Positions 47,935-57,794 of a DNA stretch of 64,000 nucleotides are shown here, piece after piece; within the stretch, counting starts at the first letter, position 1; every line of letters starts with the position of its first letter. The stretch lies in NCBI GenBank assembly GCA_048013815.1, contig CM106586.1, forward strand, positions 3,968,001-4,032,000, given 5' to 3'. The notes beneath the pieces are model-generated. The model had not been told where the DNA came from. It did not search any database and saw only the letters and a list, made by a program, of their open reading frames with translations. Made by a program: the position numbers and the translations under genes. Source of the DNA: Setoptus koraiensis. Its lineage: Eukaryota > Arthropoda.

Positions 47935-48034
47935 TCTCTCGGCCCCTCTCGGTCTCTCTCGGTCTCTCTCGGTCTCTCTCGGTCTCTCTCGGTCTCTCTC
48001 GGTCTCTCTCGGTCTCTCTCGGTCTCTCTCGGTC
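47935..48034. repeat. 10-bp minisatellite (TCTCTCTCGG)n, about 10 copies
   Basis: Nearly identical units. This is the most homogeneous 10-bp array, followed at once by a 15-bp GGCGGCCCCGTGTGG array (48048-48095). Confidence 0.95.
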
Positions 48035-48971
48035 CGTCTGGCTGTCGGCGGCCCCGTGTGGCGGCCCCGTTTGGCGGCCCCGTGTGGCGGCCCCAATTCA
48101 CTGATTTCAACAACTGCCCGCTACATTGCGTTACGATACAGAGGCGCACCTAGCGACATGGTTGCGCACAGTTGGCACAGTAGTTGTGGTTGTCGCTGTT
48201 GTTGGACGCACAAACAAACAACGTCGTTGTCGCTCTAATGAACCAACGTTGCGTTTCTCAGAAAGTTGCCCACTTCAGTTCGTTGCATCACAATACCCAC
48301 GATATCCGCAATACCCACAATAATGCAGCTCTCTGGCGCACACACACACAACAAATATCCGTCACCCGCGTACCGCGAAACATGCCAGGCACCGTCGGAT
48401 TCATCGGGGGTCACTCGGCGGTTGATGCAAATTTGCTTGATTAGTGCGCGCCACTATCTGATGCCACAACTGACAAATTGACTGCCAGCAACTGGCAGGC
48501 CCCAAACTAAATTGCACCCAAGCGACGGATCAATGCACAAGCCGCTGGGTGCATCAGCAGGCGTGGCCACGTCCAGTTGGCGGAAAACGGAAGTTGAGTT
48601 CGGTTCTCATTTATTCGCACTCGCGCAAGCCGCCAAGTGAAAACTGATTGCCCATTAAGCACTCGCTCTCGCGCTGCAAACCTGGCCCCTTTTGGCCGAG
48701 CCTGACCACGAGCACCAGCCTTCGGGCCGCTTCGGACAGCTCGGGCCAAGGGGCCACCAAAGAGCCAGTAAGATTGGCTGATGTTGAGCGCGGCGAGCAT
48801 CCCAGTGGCGAGTCGTCGGCCTGGCCCTCTATCGGGCGCATTTTCCGCATTGCGAGTGTCGCCAACGACAAAATCCACGATCATGCCGCGAGCTCCGAAA
48901 AAGCTAAGAAAACGGCCAGAAAAAGCTGAGAAAGCGGCCCGAAAAGCCGAAGAAGCGGCCCGAAAAAATCC

Positions 48972-49030
48972 GCTCGCCACACTGCGCTGCCGGCGTCACC
49001 GCGACGCCGGCTGGTGACGCAGTGGCGAGC
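48972..49030. repeat. 59-base imperfect hairpin
   Basis: GCTCGCCAC[AC]TGCG (48972-48986) pairs with CGCAGTGGCGAGC (49018-49030), and inside it GCCGGCGTC pairs with GACGCCGGC around ACCGC. That makes a stem of about 22 bp with two small internal loops. Confidence 0.85.
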
Positions 49031-49562
49031 TGCTGGCGGGCTGAAAAAGCTGCCCCCAGAAAAGAAGTCGCAAAAGGAGGTTGCGTATGGAGCCGAGCAA
49101 AGAAGCCGCGCACGGGGCAGCGAAAAGAAGCCGCCAACGGAGCCGGCGAGAAGTTGAAAAGGGGCCAACGAGGGCGTTGTGAGGAGTCATCGCCATTGTC
49201 ATTATATATTTTGTGTGTGCATGTATTGTGGCAATCACCTGCAGGCTGCAGCGCCCCACCAGACAGAATGGGGCCAACAAATCAATTTGTCGAACGATTA
49301 TTTCAAGCACTCGTTGCGGAATGCGTTGCGCTCGTACGGCTGCTGCCTATCGCGCCGGCCCCAATGCCAAAATGGAATAATTTTCAAATTGATAACACGG
49401 TGCAGACTCATCTCAGCCACAAATCTATCGGAAATTGCGCCACTCTCACTCGGCCCGCCTGGCAGCCGACGGATGACGTAATTTTTGGCTTGTCTCTCTG
49501 GCGGCCGCGGCAGCAGCTATCGGTGGCGAGCCGAACACAATTCAGTGGGGCCTTTGTGTGAA

Positions 49563-49682
49563 ATTTTGTTGTTGTTGTTGCCGCTGTTGCCGCTGTTGCT
49601 GTTGTTGTTGTTGTTGTTGTTGCTGCTGCTGTTGTTGCTGCTGCTGTTGTTGCTGCTGTTGCTGCTGCTGTTGTTGCTGCTG
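49563..49682. repeat. (GTT/GCT)n triplet tract, longest in the window
   Basis: Roughly 40 mixed triplets. The minus strand reads as polyglutamine of about 35 residues without any coding context. Confidence 0.92.
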
Positions 49683-50992
49683 GGCGTAAACACACGACGG
49701 ATTGCGAATTGTTCGAATTGAACAATCCAATCGAATTCAATTGTAAATCTTCCATTTGCAACGCTCCGTTTGACGATCGATATCGAGCCACTGGGGCCCC
49801 GCTACGCACTCTGTCCGCAGTCGGCACAAGCGGCTGGCGAGACCAGGTTAATATTACTTATGTAAGTTGGCGTTGTTATCTGCTGACACAATATAGCCAG
49901 TTCCGACAGCGCAACAACACACTCTGACTGTCGGCAGCCCAACGCCGTGTGTTGAGACGGCGCCAGACGGCAAATAGGGCAAAAAATCAGTTTCGGTGCG
50001 GCAGACGAGCGAGACAGGCGGAAAAATCAGAGATTAGATGCGGCCATCGGGCCCCCAAAGATGGAGCCAATCTTCTAGCGGCGCTGGCGCTGTTGTTGTT
50101 GTCGTTGTTGCTGCTGCTGCTGCTGCTGCTGTCGTTGTTGTGGCGCGGCCGATTGGTCGCCGGCCCGGCCCAATCAGTTCCCTCGCCTGATCTTTTGATA
50201 TTATCCCCTCACTCACATTGGCTGCTCTCTGAGGCCCACTCTATTTTCCGGCCTCGGTTGGGCCGGCGCTCGTTCGCGAAACGCGAGCGACTTCGGCACA
50301 CGGCCAAGCCGGGCCGGTGCGGGCGCCGATGAAGCATAAACAAACACGAGTAAAAAAGTAAATCGTGTTGTTTTTGTTGCTCATCAGGCGCCCGGCTCGC
50401 GCGTGGTTCATTAAAGCCCTGAATTAGACAAGCGGCCAGTGGCAAATCCGACGGCAATTGAGTAATTACATGGCGCATTGTTGTTACTTCTCTTGTTTTT
50501 GCGGTAGGTGTGAGTCGGGGGCCGCCGAGCTGCGAAAACAAGCGACACACTGCCTGTTACATTTATCCGCTTCACGCACACGTACACGCACACCAGCGAC
50601 GCCACAGAGATACACTAACACCTATTGGCAAATTTCCAGATGGATGGTCAAATGGGCAAGGAATAAGAACGCCGAGAATGCGCTGCGTGTCATATGCTTA
50701 GGCCAACTTTAAATCCGAAGTGCACAATCCGATGGAATGCGCCAGCGAGAGATATCTGGCAGAGAGAGAGAGAGCACACTTTTATTTTATTTTCATTATG
50801 CGCACCAGCGGCGAGCCCGACATATCGGCCCGCAGATAGATCGGCAGCAGAGAGCGAGGGGCCCACTTTCGGATTAAAATAAACTCAACCGGTTCGGCCC
50901 AAAACAGATCGGGCAAAGATTGTAACATTTGAGATTAGTCGCCGGGTGCCCACTGCAAGCGCCAAGTTGCCAATCTCACTTTTGTTCTCGGC

Positions 50993-51016
50993 GTTCTCAC
51001 TGAGAACTTGTCGGCT
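50993..51016. repeat. Dispersed repeat containing GTTCTC-hairpin, copy B
   Basis: The 24 bases beginning GTTCTCACTGAGAAC match 38939-38962 with two mismatches. Upstream, GCAAGCGCCAAGTTGCC resembles the GCAAGTGGCAAGTTGGCC next to copy A. Confidence 0.7.
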
Positions 51017-51066
51017 GCTTTTTGGGGCCCGCTGGCCCCGGCCGACACACACACAGACAGTGTGTG

Positions 51067-51103
51067 CTCACAATGAGCCAGCCAGACAAGATCTCATTGT
51101 GAG
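51067..51103. repeat. Hairpin, 11-bp perfect arms, 15-base loop
   Basis: CTCACAATGAG (51067-51077) and CTCATTGTGAG (51093-51103). Confidence 0.92.
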
Positions 51104-51175
51104 AAGATAGCGGCCAGAGGCAGCGCGAGCCAAGTGCGCCCCCCAGAGGTAATAATGGGCCACTCTCTTCTTGAC

Positions 51176-51200
51176 ATTATTATTATTATTATTATTATAA
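51176..51200. repeat. (TTA)n microsatellite
   Basis: Eight TTA units, followed shortly by a (GT)n run at 51219-51236. Confidence 0.93.
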
Positions 51201-52103
51201 ATAAATGAGAGATAGTGTGTGTGTGTGTGTGTGTGTATTGGCTGGGGCCCGGCCAGCGACACAACGACGGATAACCGCCGAAGCCAGTGGCGGCGTCGTC
51301 ATATTGTGCTGGTGTGTGTATGTTGATCAGATAACCACTTAGGCAATCATTTCAAGTTGTCCGCTTCAATTTGCCTCAGGCGGCTACAATCCAATTTATG
51401 GCTGGCGAAGTTGGCTTCGGCCGCTCCCTTCCACTGGCTTCTGCCGGCTTCTTGCGAGCTCGCTGGCTCACCGAGCGCTCGAACGAAGCTCGCCACAATT
51501 GGGGCCCGGCGCCGCCGCTTGGCCCGCTTGGCGCGAGATTGCTGTGGGCTTGCAGTGAGCTCGTTGTGAGCTCGCTGTCGGCTGTTGTTGGCCCGCGATG
51601 GCGAGCGCCCCCCGACCAATAAGACAGCGGCCAGCGATTGGCTGGTTCGGCATGCAGCGTTACAAGCGGCCACCGCGGACACCATTGAGACCGAGGGGCC
51701 GCGATGACCTGATACAGCGAATTTATAGATACAACATCTAGCGCTAGCGACAACAACAACAACAACAACGGCGACACCGACAACAACGACGCCGACACCG
51801 ACAACAACGACGCCGACAGCAGCAACAATAGTAATAGTAATGTTATACAGCAATTTCAAGATAATTTATTCCTATTTTGTCTGGCGCGCGCTGCAGTCTG
51901 TTGTCACAAACATAGACACTGTGGATATACGCTTTATTTTAATCATCGTCATCCCATTCGATAAACTCTCCGTCTGGCTGCTTATGTCTGCACTGTCTGG
52001 CCCCACAGCTAATTGGGCCGGCGATAGTTGCGCAATTCCGACAAGTGTCCGCCAGCGGGCCTCTTTTTGTCATGTGTCGCTGCCATTGTCCGTCGCTCTT
52101 TGG

Positions 52104-52180
52104 CCGATTTTGAGGCCGAGTCTGGGGCCGATTTCGAGGCCGAGTCTGGGGCCGATTTTGGAGCCGAGTCTGAGGCCATT
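52104..52180. repeat. Degenerate 24-bp array (GAGGCCGAGTCTGGGGCCGA)
   Basis: Three copies with TTTTGAGG, TTTCGAGG and TTTTGGAG variants; each unit is itself two related 12-mers. Confidence 0.85.
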
Positions 52181-53639
52181 TCTCGGGCCATATATATATA
52201 GTTGTAGCGCGGCCGCTACACGTGACATTATAAGCATCATAACAAGCGATCATAACAATAATGGGGCCTGCAAGCGACGGTGATTATTAATCGCGGCCGT
52301 CGTTGCGACAATTGGCCCTTGTAGCTGTATGTTGGAATGTGCGCTCGGAACAAGTGTCGTCAGGCGAACGAGTCGCCCCAGAGAGAAAGAATCGCGCCAA
52401 ATTCATTCGCTAATCAGCCCAAAATGGTGGCTGTTCAAATGGGGCCAACACAACAATAAAATGTACCAAAATCAGCGCCCTCATAAGCACAATAATCAGC
52501 GCCGTCTCGGCTGCCCAAGCACCCGTCAGCGGCTCCGGTGGGGCCGCTGGCAGGAAGCGATCACTGGCTGGTGGCACACTTATGATACTTGTGCGCGACG
52601 CACAAAAGTATCAAATCTGAGCTGGCCCCGCTCACAGTTGTTCAAATTCAAAAATGTTGCCTGACCGTCAGGCCCCGACAATTCCTTTCAACTGTCACTG
52701 GCCAATTTGCGGACCAGATAAACGAGCCGGCAGCAAATGACCGGCTCGCTGTCCAGGTTGCATTGAGGGCGGATTAACAGCGGCGCATCCTGTTGTGAAA
52801 GGGGCTCCGATGCGAGCCGACTGGTGCATTGGTGAAGAAAAAAAAGAAATGAAAAAATTGATTTTCGTTCATATCCATTACGCTCGTTCCATTTACAGAT
52901 TTGCCGCTGATAAGCAGGCCAGCGACGCTCGGTTTATCTGACGCCTGACGGCCAACGGCCGGTGGCCAGCGGGCCCGTTCGATTGGCCGCGAACGCACGG
53001 AAATAAAAATAAATGTAGCAATATTCTAAATTGGATAATGCTGCGGCCCATCGCGACCGTTATCGATCTGAGCATTAATTTCGACTATAAATTAGCCTGA
53101 TTTGAGCTCAAGAGTGCGTGGGTTCGCAAGCCGTGGCCTAGGCAACATTTGGCAGCTTGTGAGCCGGGCCATCGGGCCCGAATCGACACCCTTGAGTGCA
53201 TTTTGGTGTGCGCGGGTGTTGGCGGAAGTATTAAAAACTAGGCCAGTGTCTGGCAGCTTTTCTTGGCTCGTTATGATCGTATCAATTATTGATGAGCGCT
53301 TATTTTGTGTGTCGGGCCTCCGTTGGGCTCCAGATTTGAATGGGCCCCGTTGTATGCGAACATCCGAAGATGTTCAATTGCAGTGCTCAGTTTGTGTGTG
53401 TGTGTGTATGTGCCAATCAAACCGAGAATGTGTGCAATCAGTCGGACATGTTGCCAGACAGCGTGATGTTCCGGTTCAATTTTCCAAGTCAATACCCAAT
53501 GAATGCCAGCGAGAGGCCCCAATGAAACGGGGGCGGTGGCGAGCGCGCGGGCCCGGCCTACCGACGGGACCGGGCAGTTATTGCCTGGTCGGGTTACGTG
53601 CCGTTTGGTCAAGCATTCGCGCAATTGAGTTTGGTGAAA

Positions 53640-53643
<4 letters not shown>

Positions 53644-53670
<27 letters not shown>

Positions 53671-53671
53671 C
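53644..53671. repeat. (GA)n microsatellite
   Basis: About 13-14 pure GA units. Confidence 0.93.
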
Positions 53672-56162
53672 AACACAAACAAACAAAATTAATTATATCA
53701 CTGGCGGCGCGTTATATCATTAATAGATCATGCGTGATATCTGGCTATAACAACGAGGCGCCGACGTGCAAAGATTGGAATTTTGCAAGCGACACACACG
53801 ACACTGGCTGGCGTTCGAAGGCTGGCATTCGAAGGCTGGCATTCGAAGGCTGGCTGGCTGGCTGATATTAGAAGCCAGAGAGAAAGAAAAGAAGCGTACA
53901 GACAAAAGTGTGTACGTGGCAATGTTGAACTGCCATTCGTGACAATGGCAATAATCTCTGATCATATATAAATATATTACGTAATCCGCTGGTTAGATAT
54001 TGTTATTTTTAGTCGTTGTTTACCAGGGTGTAAATGTGATCTGCTGATCTGGCCAGCAGCCGGCAGCCAGCGACTTATCCGCCGACAGTAGACTTATCCT
54101 CGGTGTGAGTGTGTGTGTGTGTGTGTGTGTGTTTTCATCATTTTGTCAATAGACACGCTTGTCAATCAATAGCGAACGTGACTGGGGCCAGAGTTGGCTA
54201 TTTCTCATTTCGTCGTCTATCACTTGTATCACTTGGTATATATCGTACGTTGTATCGTTTGCTGCCGCGGAGGCCGCTAAAAATCCTTCAAGCGTATAAT
54301 GTATGCGCACCTAGTGTGTCAGCCGGTTGTGAAAATGCCAAGAGAATGAATTTTTTATCCATTTGCGGCCGTGCCTTGTCGATACACATCAGGCCGCATT
54401 GTGTTCTAGTTGCTGCCAGTGCTGACTGGCACCACTGGCTGTTGTTTGCGGATTATGCAAATCACTTTATCAATATCAATAGCAAACTCAATTTTGTTGC
54501 CCATTTAAAACCAATTTCTCTCTCTATTGCGATGATTCGCTGAACTGCAAAAATCATTCATGCACTAACACCTCTATTACCAAAATCATTAACTACCGCT
54601 ACTGTCTAATGCCGCTATAATGCCACTATAAACAACACACAAACAATAACTAACAATAGCAACCCGAAAGGTGCCACACCACGCAATTCAAATCAATCTC
54701 TGGCGCCTCTCTCTCGCTCTGTCTGGCCTCACCTGAGCAGCCGTGCCAGCCAAGCGGCCAACAGTTGCCGCTTGGCTTGCCGGTGGGGCCCGGTCGGGGT
54801 GCCTGCTCACGTGCCTCAACGGATCACGGGCGCTGTTTCAATTTCGATCGTTCAGATATCAATTCATGGGCTGTATATTCTCGCTGTATATCGCGCATAT
54901 ATCGCGCATATATCGCGCATTTACCGAGCCGCAACGCGATACAATGCATTATATTTTGCAATCAAATCCAGTCCAAAGGTACAATCCGACAACGACGACA
55001 ACTGCCCGTGACTTATGCCGGCATGACCACTGATTCGGATAGCCCGGTATTGCGTCATTTCATGAGGCTTCACCGTGAGGTAAATAGGAACCTAACAAAC
55101 TGACGCAAACTGGCGCAATCCGACGCAATTGCTGCTTGCTCGCATGTGGCCAGTATATTTATCAGGATCAGTATGTATCGGCCATGCTGAGCCATCAGCG
55201 AGCGCTGCGGATGATGCAATACTGACAATCGATGACATAAATCGAATGAGACGTCATTTGATCGGTTTGAGCGTTTAGTCGTTTCCTGTTTGCTGTCAAA
55301 TGTCCGCCCTGTGCAGTTTAAATTTGGCGCCACTCAGCGCTACTTTTTTCCCAATGATTTCTGGCAAAAGCCGCTTTCTGTCCTGTTTTCCGGCTTGTTT
55401 TTCCCTGTCTGACATGCATTACATGTATGTATATGTATGCCGTGTATCAGCTAGCTGTATCAAATAATGGCCAGGATGCTCGGATATTGCCGTGTGTGTC
55501 GGTCGCGGGGCCCCACAAGTGAGCCGGCCGGCCAGTCAATGCGCCAGTGGATGGCGTGCATCTTGTTAGCGGCAGTTGTTGTCGCCGTTGTCGCTGTTGT
55601 TGTTGCAGTTGTTGTTGGCGCCGGTGCGCCTCATAGATGATAGTGGCGAGATAATAAATTAAAGGATTTCGATTTCCGATCACGATCTCTCACCTAGGCG
55701 GCGAGTGCGGCCAGTGGGCGCACATATACAAATTCGCACAACAGATTCATATTGGCGAACTGGTCGCTAGGTGCCCCCGCTTGGGCTGTGGCCGAAATCC
55801 CCCCAAAAGCCCTAATATATCCCCATTTGAGATTGGCTCACCGCACCATAATCAGGCGACGAAACAAACTCAATTCCAGTTGCCTCACATTGTGTGAGTC
55901 ACACATCTTGCACCTTGCACCTCGCACCTTGCATCGCGAGGCACGCACCTCCGTGCACCGGCCTGACACGTTTGAAACACGTTGGGCCGGCAAAAAGTGG
56001 CCGCAGCCGAGAATATTGATGAGCTCGCGCGCGTCTCGACCGGCCCAGCGTGGCCTGGTTTGTATCAGCACGAGCCAGCAACCAGCGCAAACTGTCCACA
56101 CTTATATTTGTATTTATACAGCCAATTTAGTCTGCAACATCTAGATCCGCTCTGTCTGGCCA

Positions 56163-56217
56163 GTGGGCCGCCTAAAGCCACTTAGGCGGCCCACCGCTCT
56201 GCAGCCGCCTAAAGCCA
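56163..56217. repeat. Hairpin with a duplicated, competing arm
   Basis: GTGGGCCGCCTAA (56163-56175) pairs perfectly with TTAGGCGGCCCAC (56182-56194) over a 6-base loop. A second GCCGCCTAAAGCC copy follows at about 56204-56216 and can pair with the same antiarm. Confidence 0.9.
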
Positions 56218-57794
56218 GAGGTGTCTAGAGGCTCTCGAGGAGGCGCCAATTGATATATACAGCTCACGAGCGGAGCGGATATACTTTGTGTGTAGCCAAC
56301 AGTGTCGCCTTGTCTCGGCTCGAATCGATCACCGCTATGTCATCCCTATTATGTGATGTGTTGGGGCGAGCTTTGTGTTTGGCAAAAAGTGCAAAAAGTA
56401 TCCAGACTCTAAATACAAGAGCCACACAGGCAGCGACACAAAAATAGAGGCGCGAATATAAGTGAGATATAAATATTGATTCAGCCAGCCTGATGGCCCA
56501 TTGAGCGTGACTGACCGGCGAGCGGCGTCCATTTGGCTTGGCTCGCACAACTGGCCAAATAACTGGCCGGCTCTCTGCACAAATGTAATATATGCTCTCG
56601 CTTGATATCCATATTATATATATACTCACAACAAAAATATATATTTGTGAGCGAGCGAGCGAGCAGAGCAAACGATGGCAAAAAGAAAGAGCCAAGAATA
56701 AGAAGAAGTATCATCACTCACGGGCTCACTTGGGGGTCCGGCGATTCATTAAAAAGCAACAGTAACAGTGGCACTGCGACAGACACTGCCCGCCCCGGCC
56801 GCTATCTGGCCAGTGCGGGCCCCATATCCCACATACTGCCCACAGGCTACTGGCCGCAATAATACCCTGCAATATATGCGCTACAATCAACTTATCCGCT
56901 CTCGTTTCGGCCTCACTCTAGGCCCAACGTTTCGGTCGCACACTAGCCATAACGTAATTATGCCGCACCGCAGAGACGCACACATATCTCTGCGCACTTG
57001 CCTCTCGCTTGGGGCCCCGTCCGGCCGACTCGATAACGGCCTTTGGGAACCCCAAGCGGCAAATCAGGTCCCTCACTCCGCAACTGCAACTGCCACTGCA
57101 ATGCACCTGCTTAACACCACCAAATCCGGTCTAAATCTAGATAAGCGAAACGTGTGAATACTCTCAACGCACGACAAAAATCGTTGTGCCGCAAATGGTC
57201 TGATGTGGTCTAGCAAATGATATACGCCAATGGCATACAGGCCGCATCATTATACATTCATTTTGTTTTACATTTCATCGCTTGCTTATAACGTAATGAC
57301 GAGCACGATATTCATTTCCATCGCTGGCTGACAGCGTGAAATTTCATGACTCGCCAGGCCAAAAATAGACGAAACATCCTGAGAAAAAGAGATCACGAAG
57401 CACCAAGAAAGGCGAGTTGTTTCGTCTCGTTGACTTCTCAATTGTTGACGGCTCATGAGTGATCTAGTCCCTTGTTTAGGCCCCTTTGTTGGGGGTTTTG
57501 TTTCCACACTTTAGCACAATATACCCCGCGCAATACCCCATACCGCGCAATAACCCCATAACACCGCTACTGTACACTGTTCCGCGGGTCCAACACTAAC
57601 CAACACCCAGCTCGACACCTGGCCCCATAACCGAACCCGACAAAACCCTGAACAAAGTGCAATTGGCAATATTCACGTGTGAATAGAAGACGCCAGATGA
57701 CACTAAGATTAATAATTAATAACTAATTTTGAATCTAATCAATTGACCTATCTGTTTGTTATCCTTATCATCGCATTTTGGGCACATCATTCAG

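Larger units (their letters stand above)
45001..51000. other. Intron block: minisatellites and a long imperfect hairpin
   Basis: It holds a 20-bp array (45189-45272), a 26-bp array (45637-45760), the inverted repeat 45788-45833, a 14-bp array (46331-46397), TTTTA pentamers (46672-46764), CAA/CAG triplets (47045-47130), (CA)n near 47237-47280, a 10-bp array (47935-48034), a 15-bp array (48048-48095), the long hairpin 48972-49030, and GTT/GCT tracts (49563-49682, 50087-50142). No gene seen. Confidence 0.7.
8493..57794 (+). other. Neto: Proposed giant intron 1 of Neto (about 49.3 kb)
   Basis: The donor is AAAT|GTAAGT at 8493. The acceptor is ATCATTCAG at 57794, preceded by branch-like TCTAATC (57734-57740) and a T-rich tract. 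Between them the DNA is GC- and CpG-rich, packed with simple repeats, short-unit minisatellites and inverted repeats, and repeatedly uses GGGGCCC, CTGGCC, GGCGCC and CAAGTTG words. The many open frames are low-complexity or repeat-derived, share no family motifs and are not called. No transposon protein was seen. If the first exon is wrong, part of this is intergenic instead. Confidence 0.6.
51001..57794. other. Intron block leading to Neto exon 2
   Basis: It holds an 11-bp-arm hairpin (51067-51103), (TTA)n at 51176-51200, a GAC/AAC tract (51740-51828), a degenerate GAGGCCGAGTCTGGGGCC array (52104-52180), (GA)n at 53644-53671, a 14-bp GGCATTCGAAGGCT array (53805-53862), ATATCGCGCAT repeats (54890-54921) and the competing-arm hairpin at 56163-56217. 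From about 57.1 kb GC content falls toward the acceptor. No gene seen. Confidence 0.7.

Noticed and set aside
57743-57794. Hydrophobic N-terminus (YLFVILIIAFWAHHS) directly in front of the Neto exon, looking like a signal peptide
   Set aside because: The frame opens with TTG, not ATG, and has a stop at 57713 with no ATG between. The T-rich DNA ends in ATCATTCAG and has branch-like CTAAT sequences, so it is most likely the polypyrimidine tract and 3' splice site of intron 1.
8493-57794. Transposons or virus-derived elements in the giant intron
   Set aside because: I found no transposase, integrase, reverse transcriptase or capsid-like protein and no long terminal repeats. The inverted repeats are short, mostly single and lack clear target-site duplications. 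A genome-wide copy search could still reveal small non-autonomous families.
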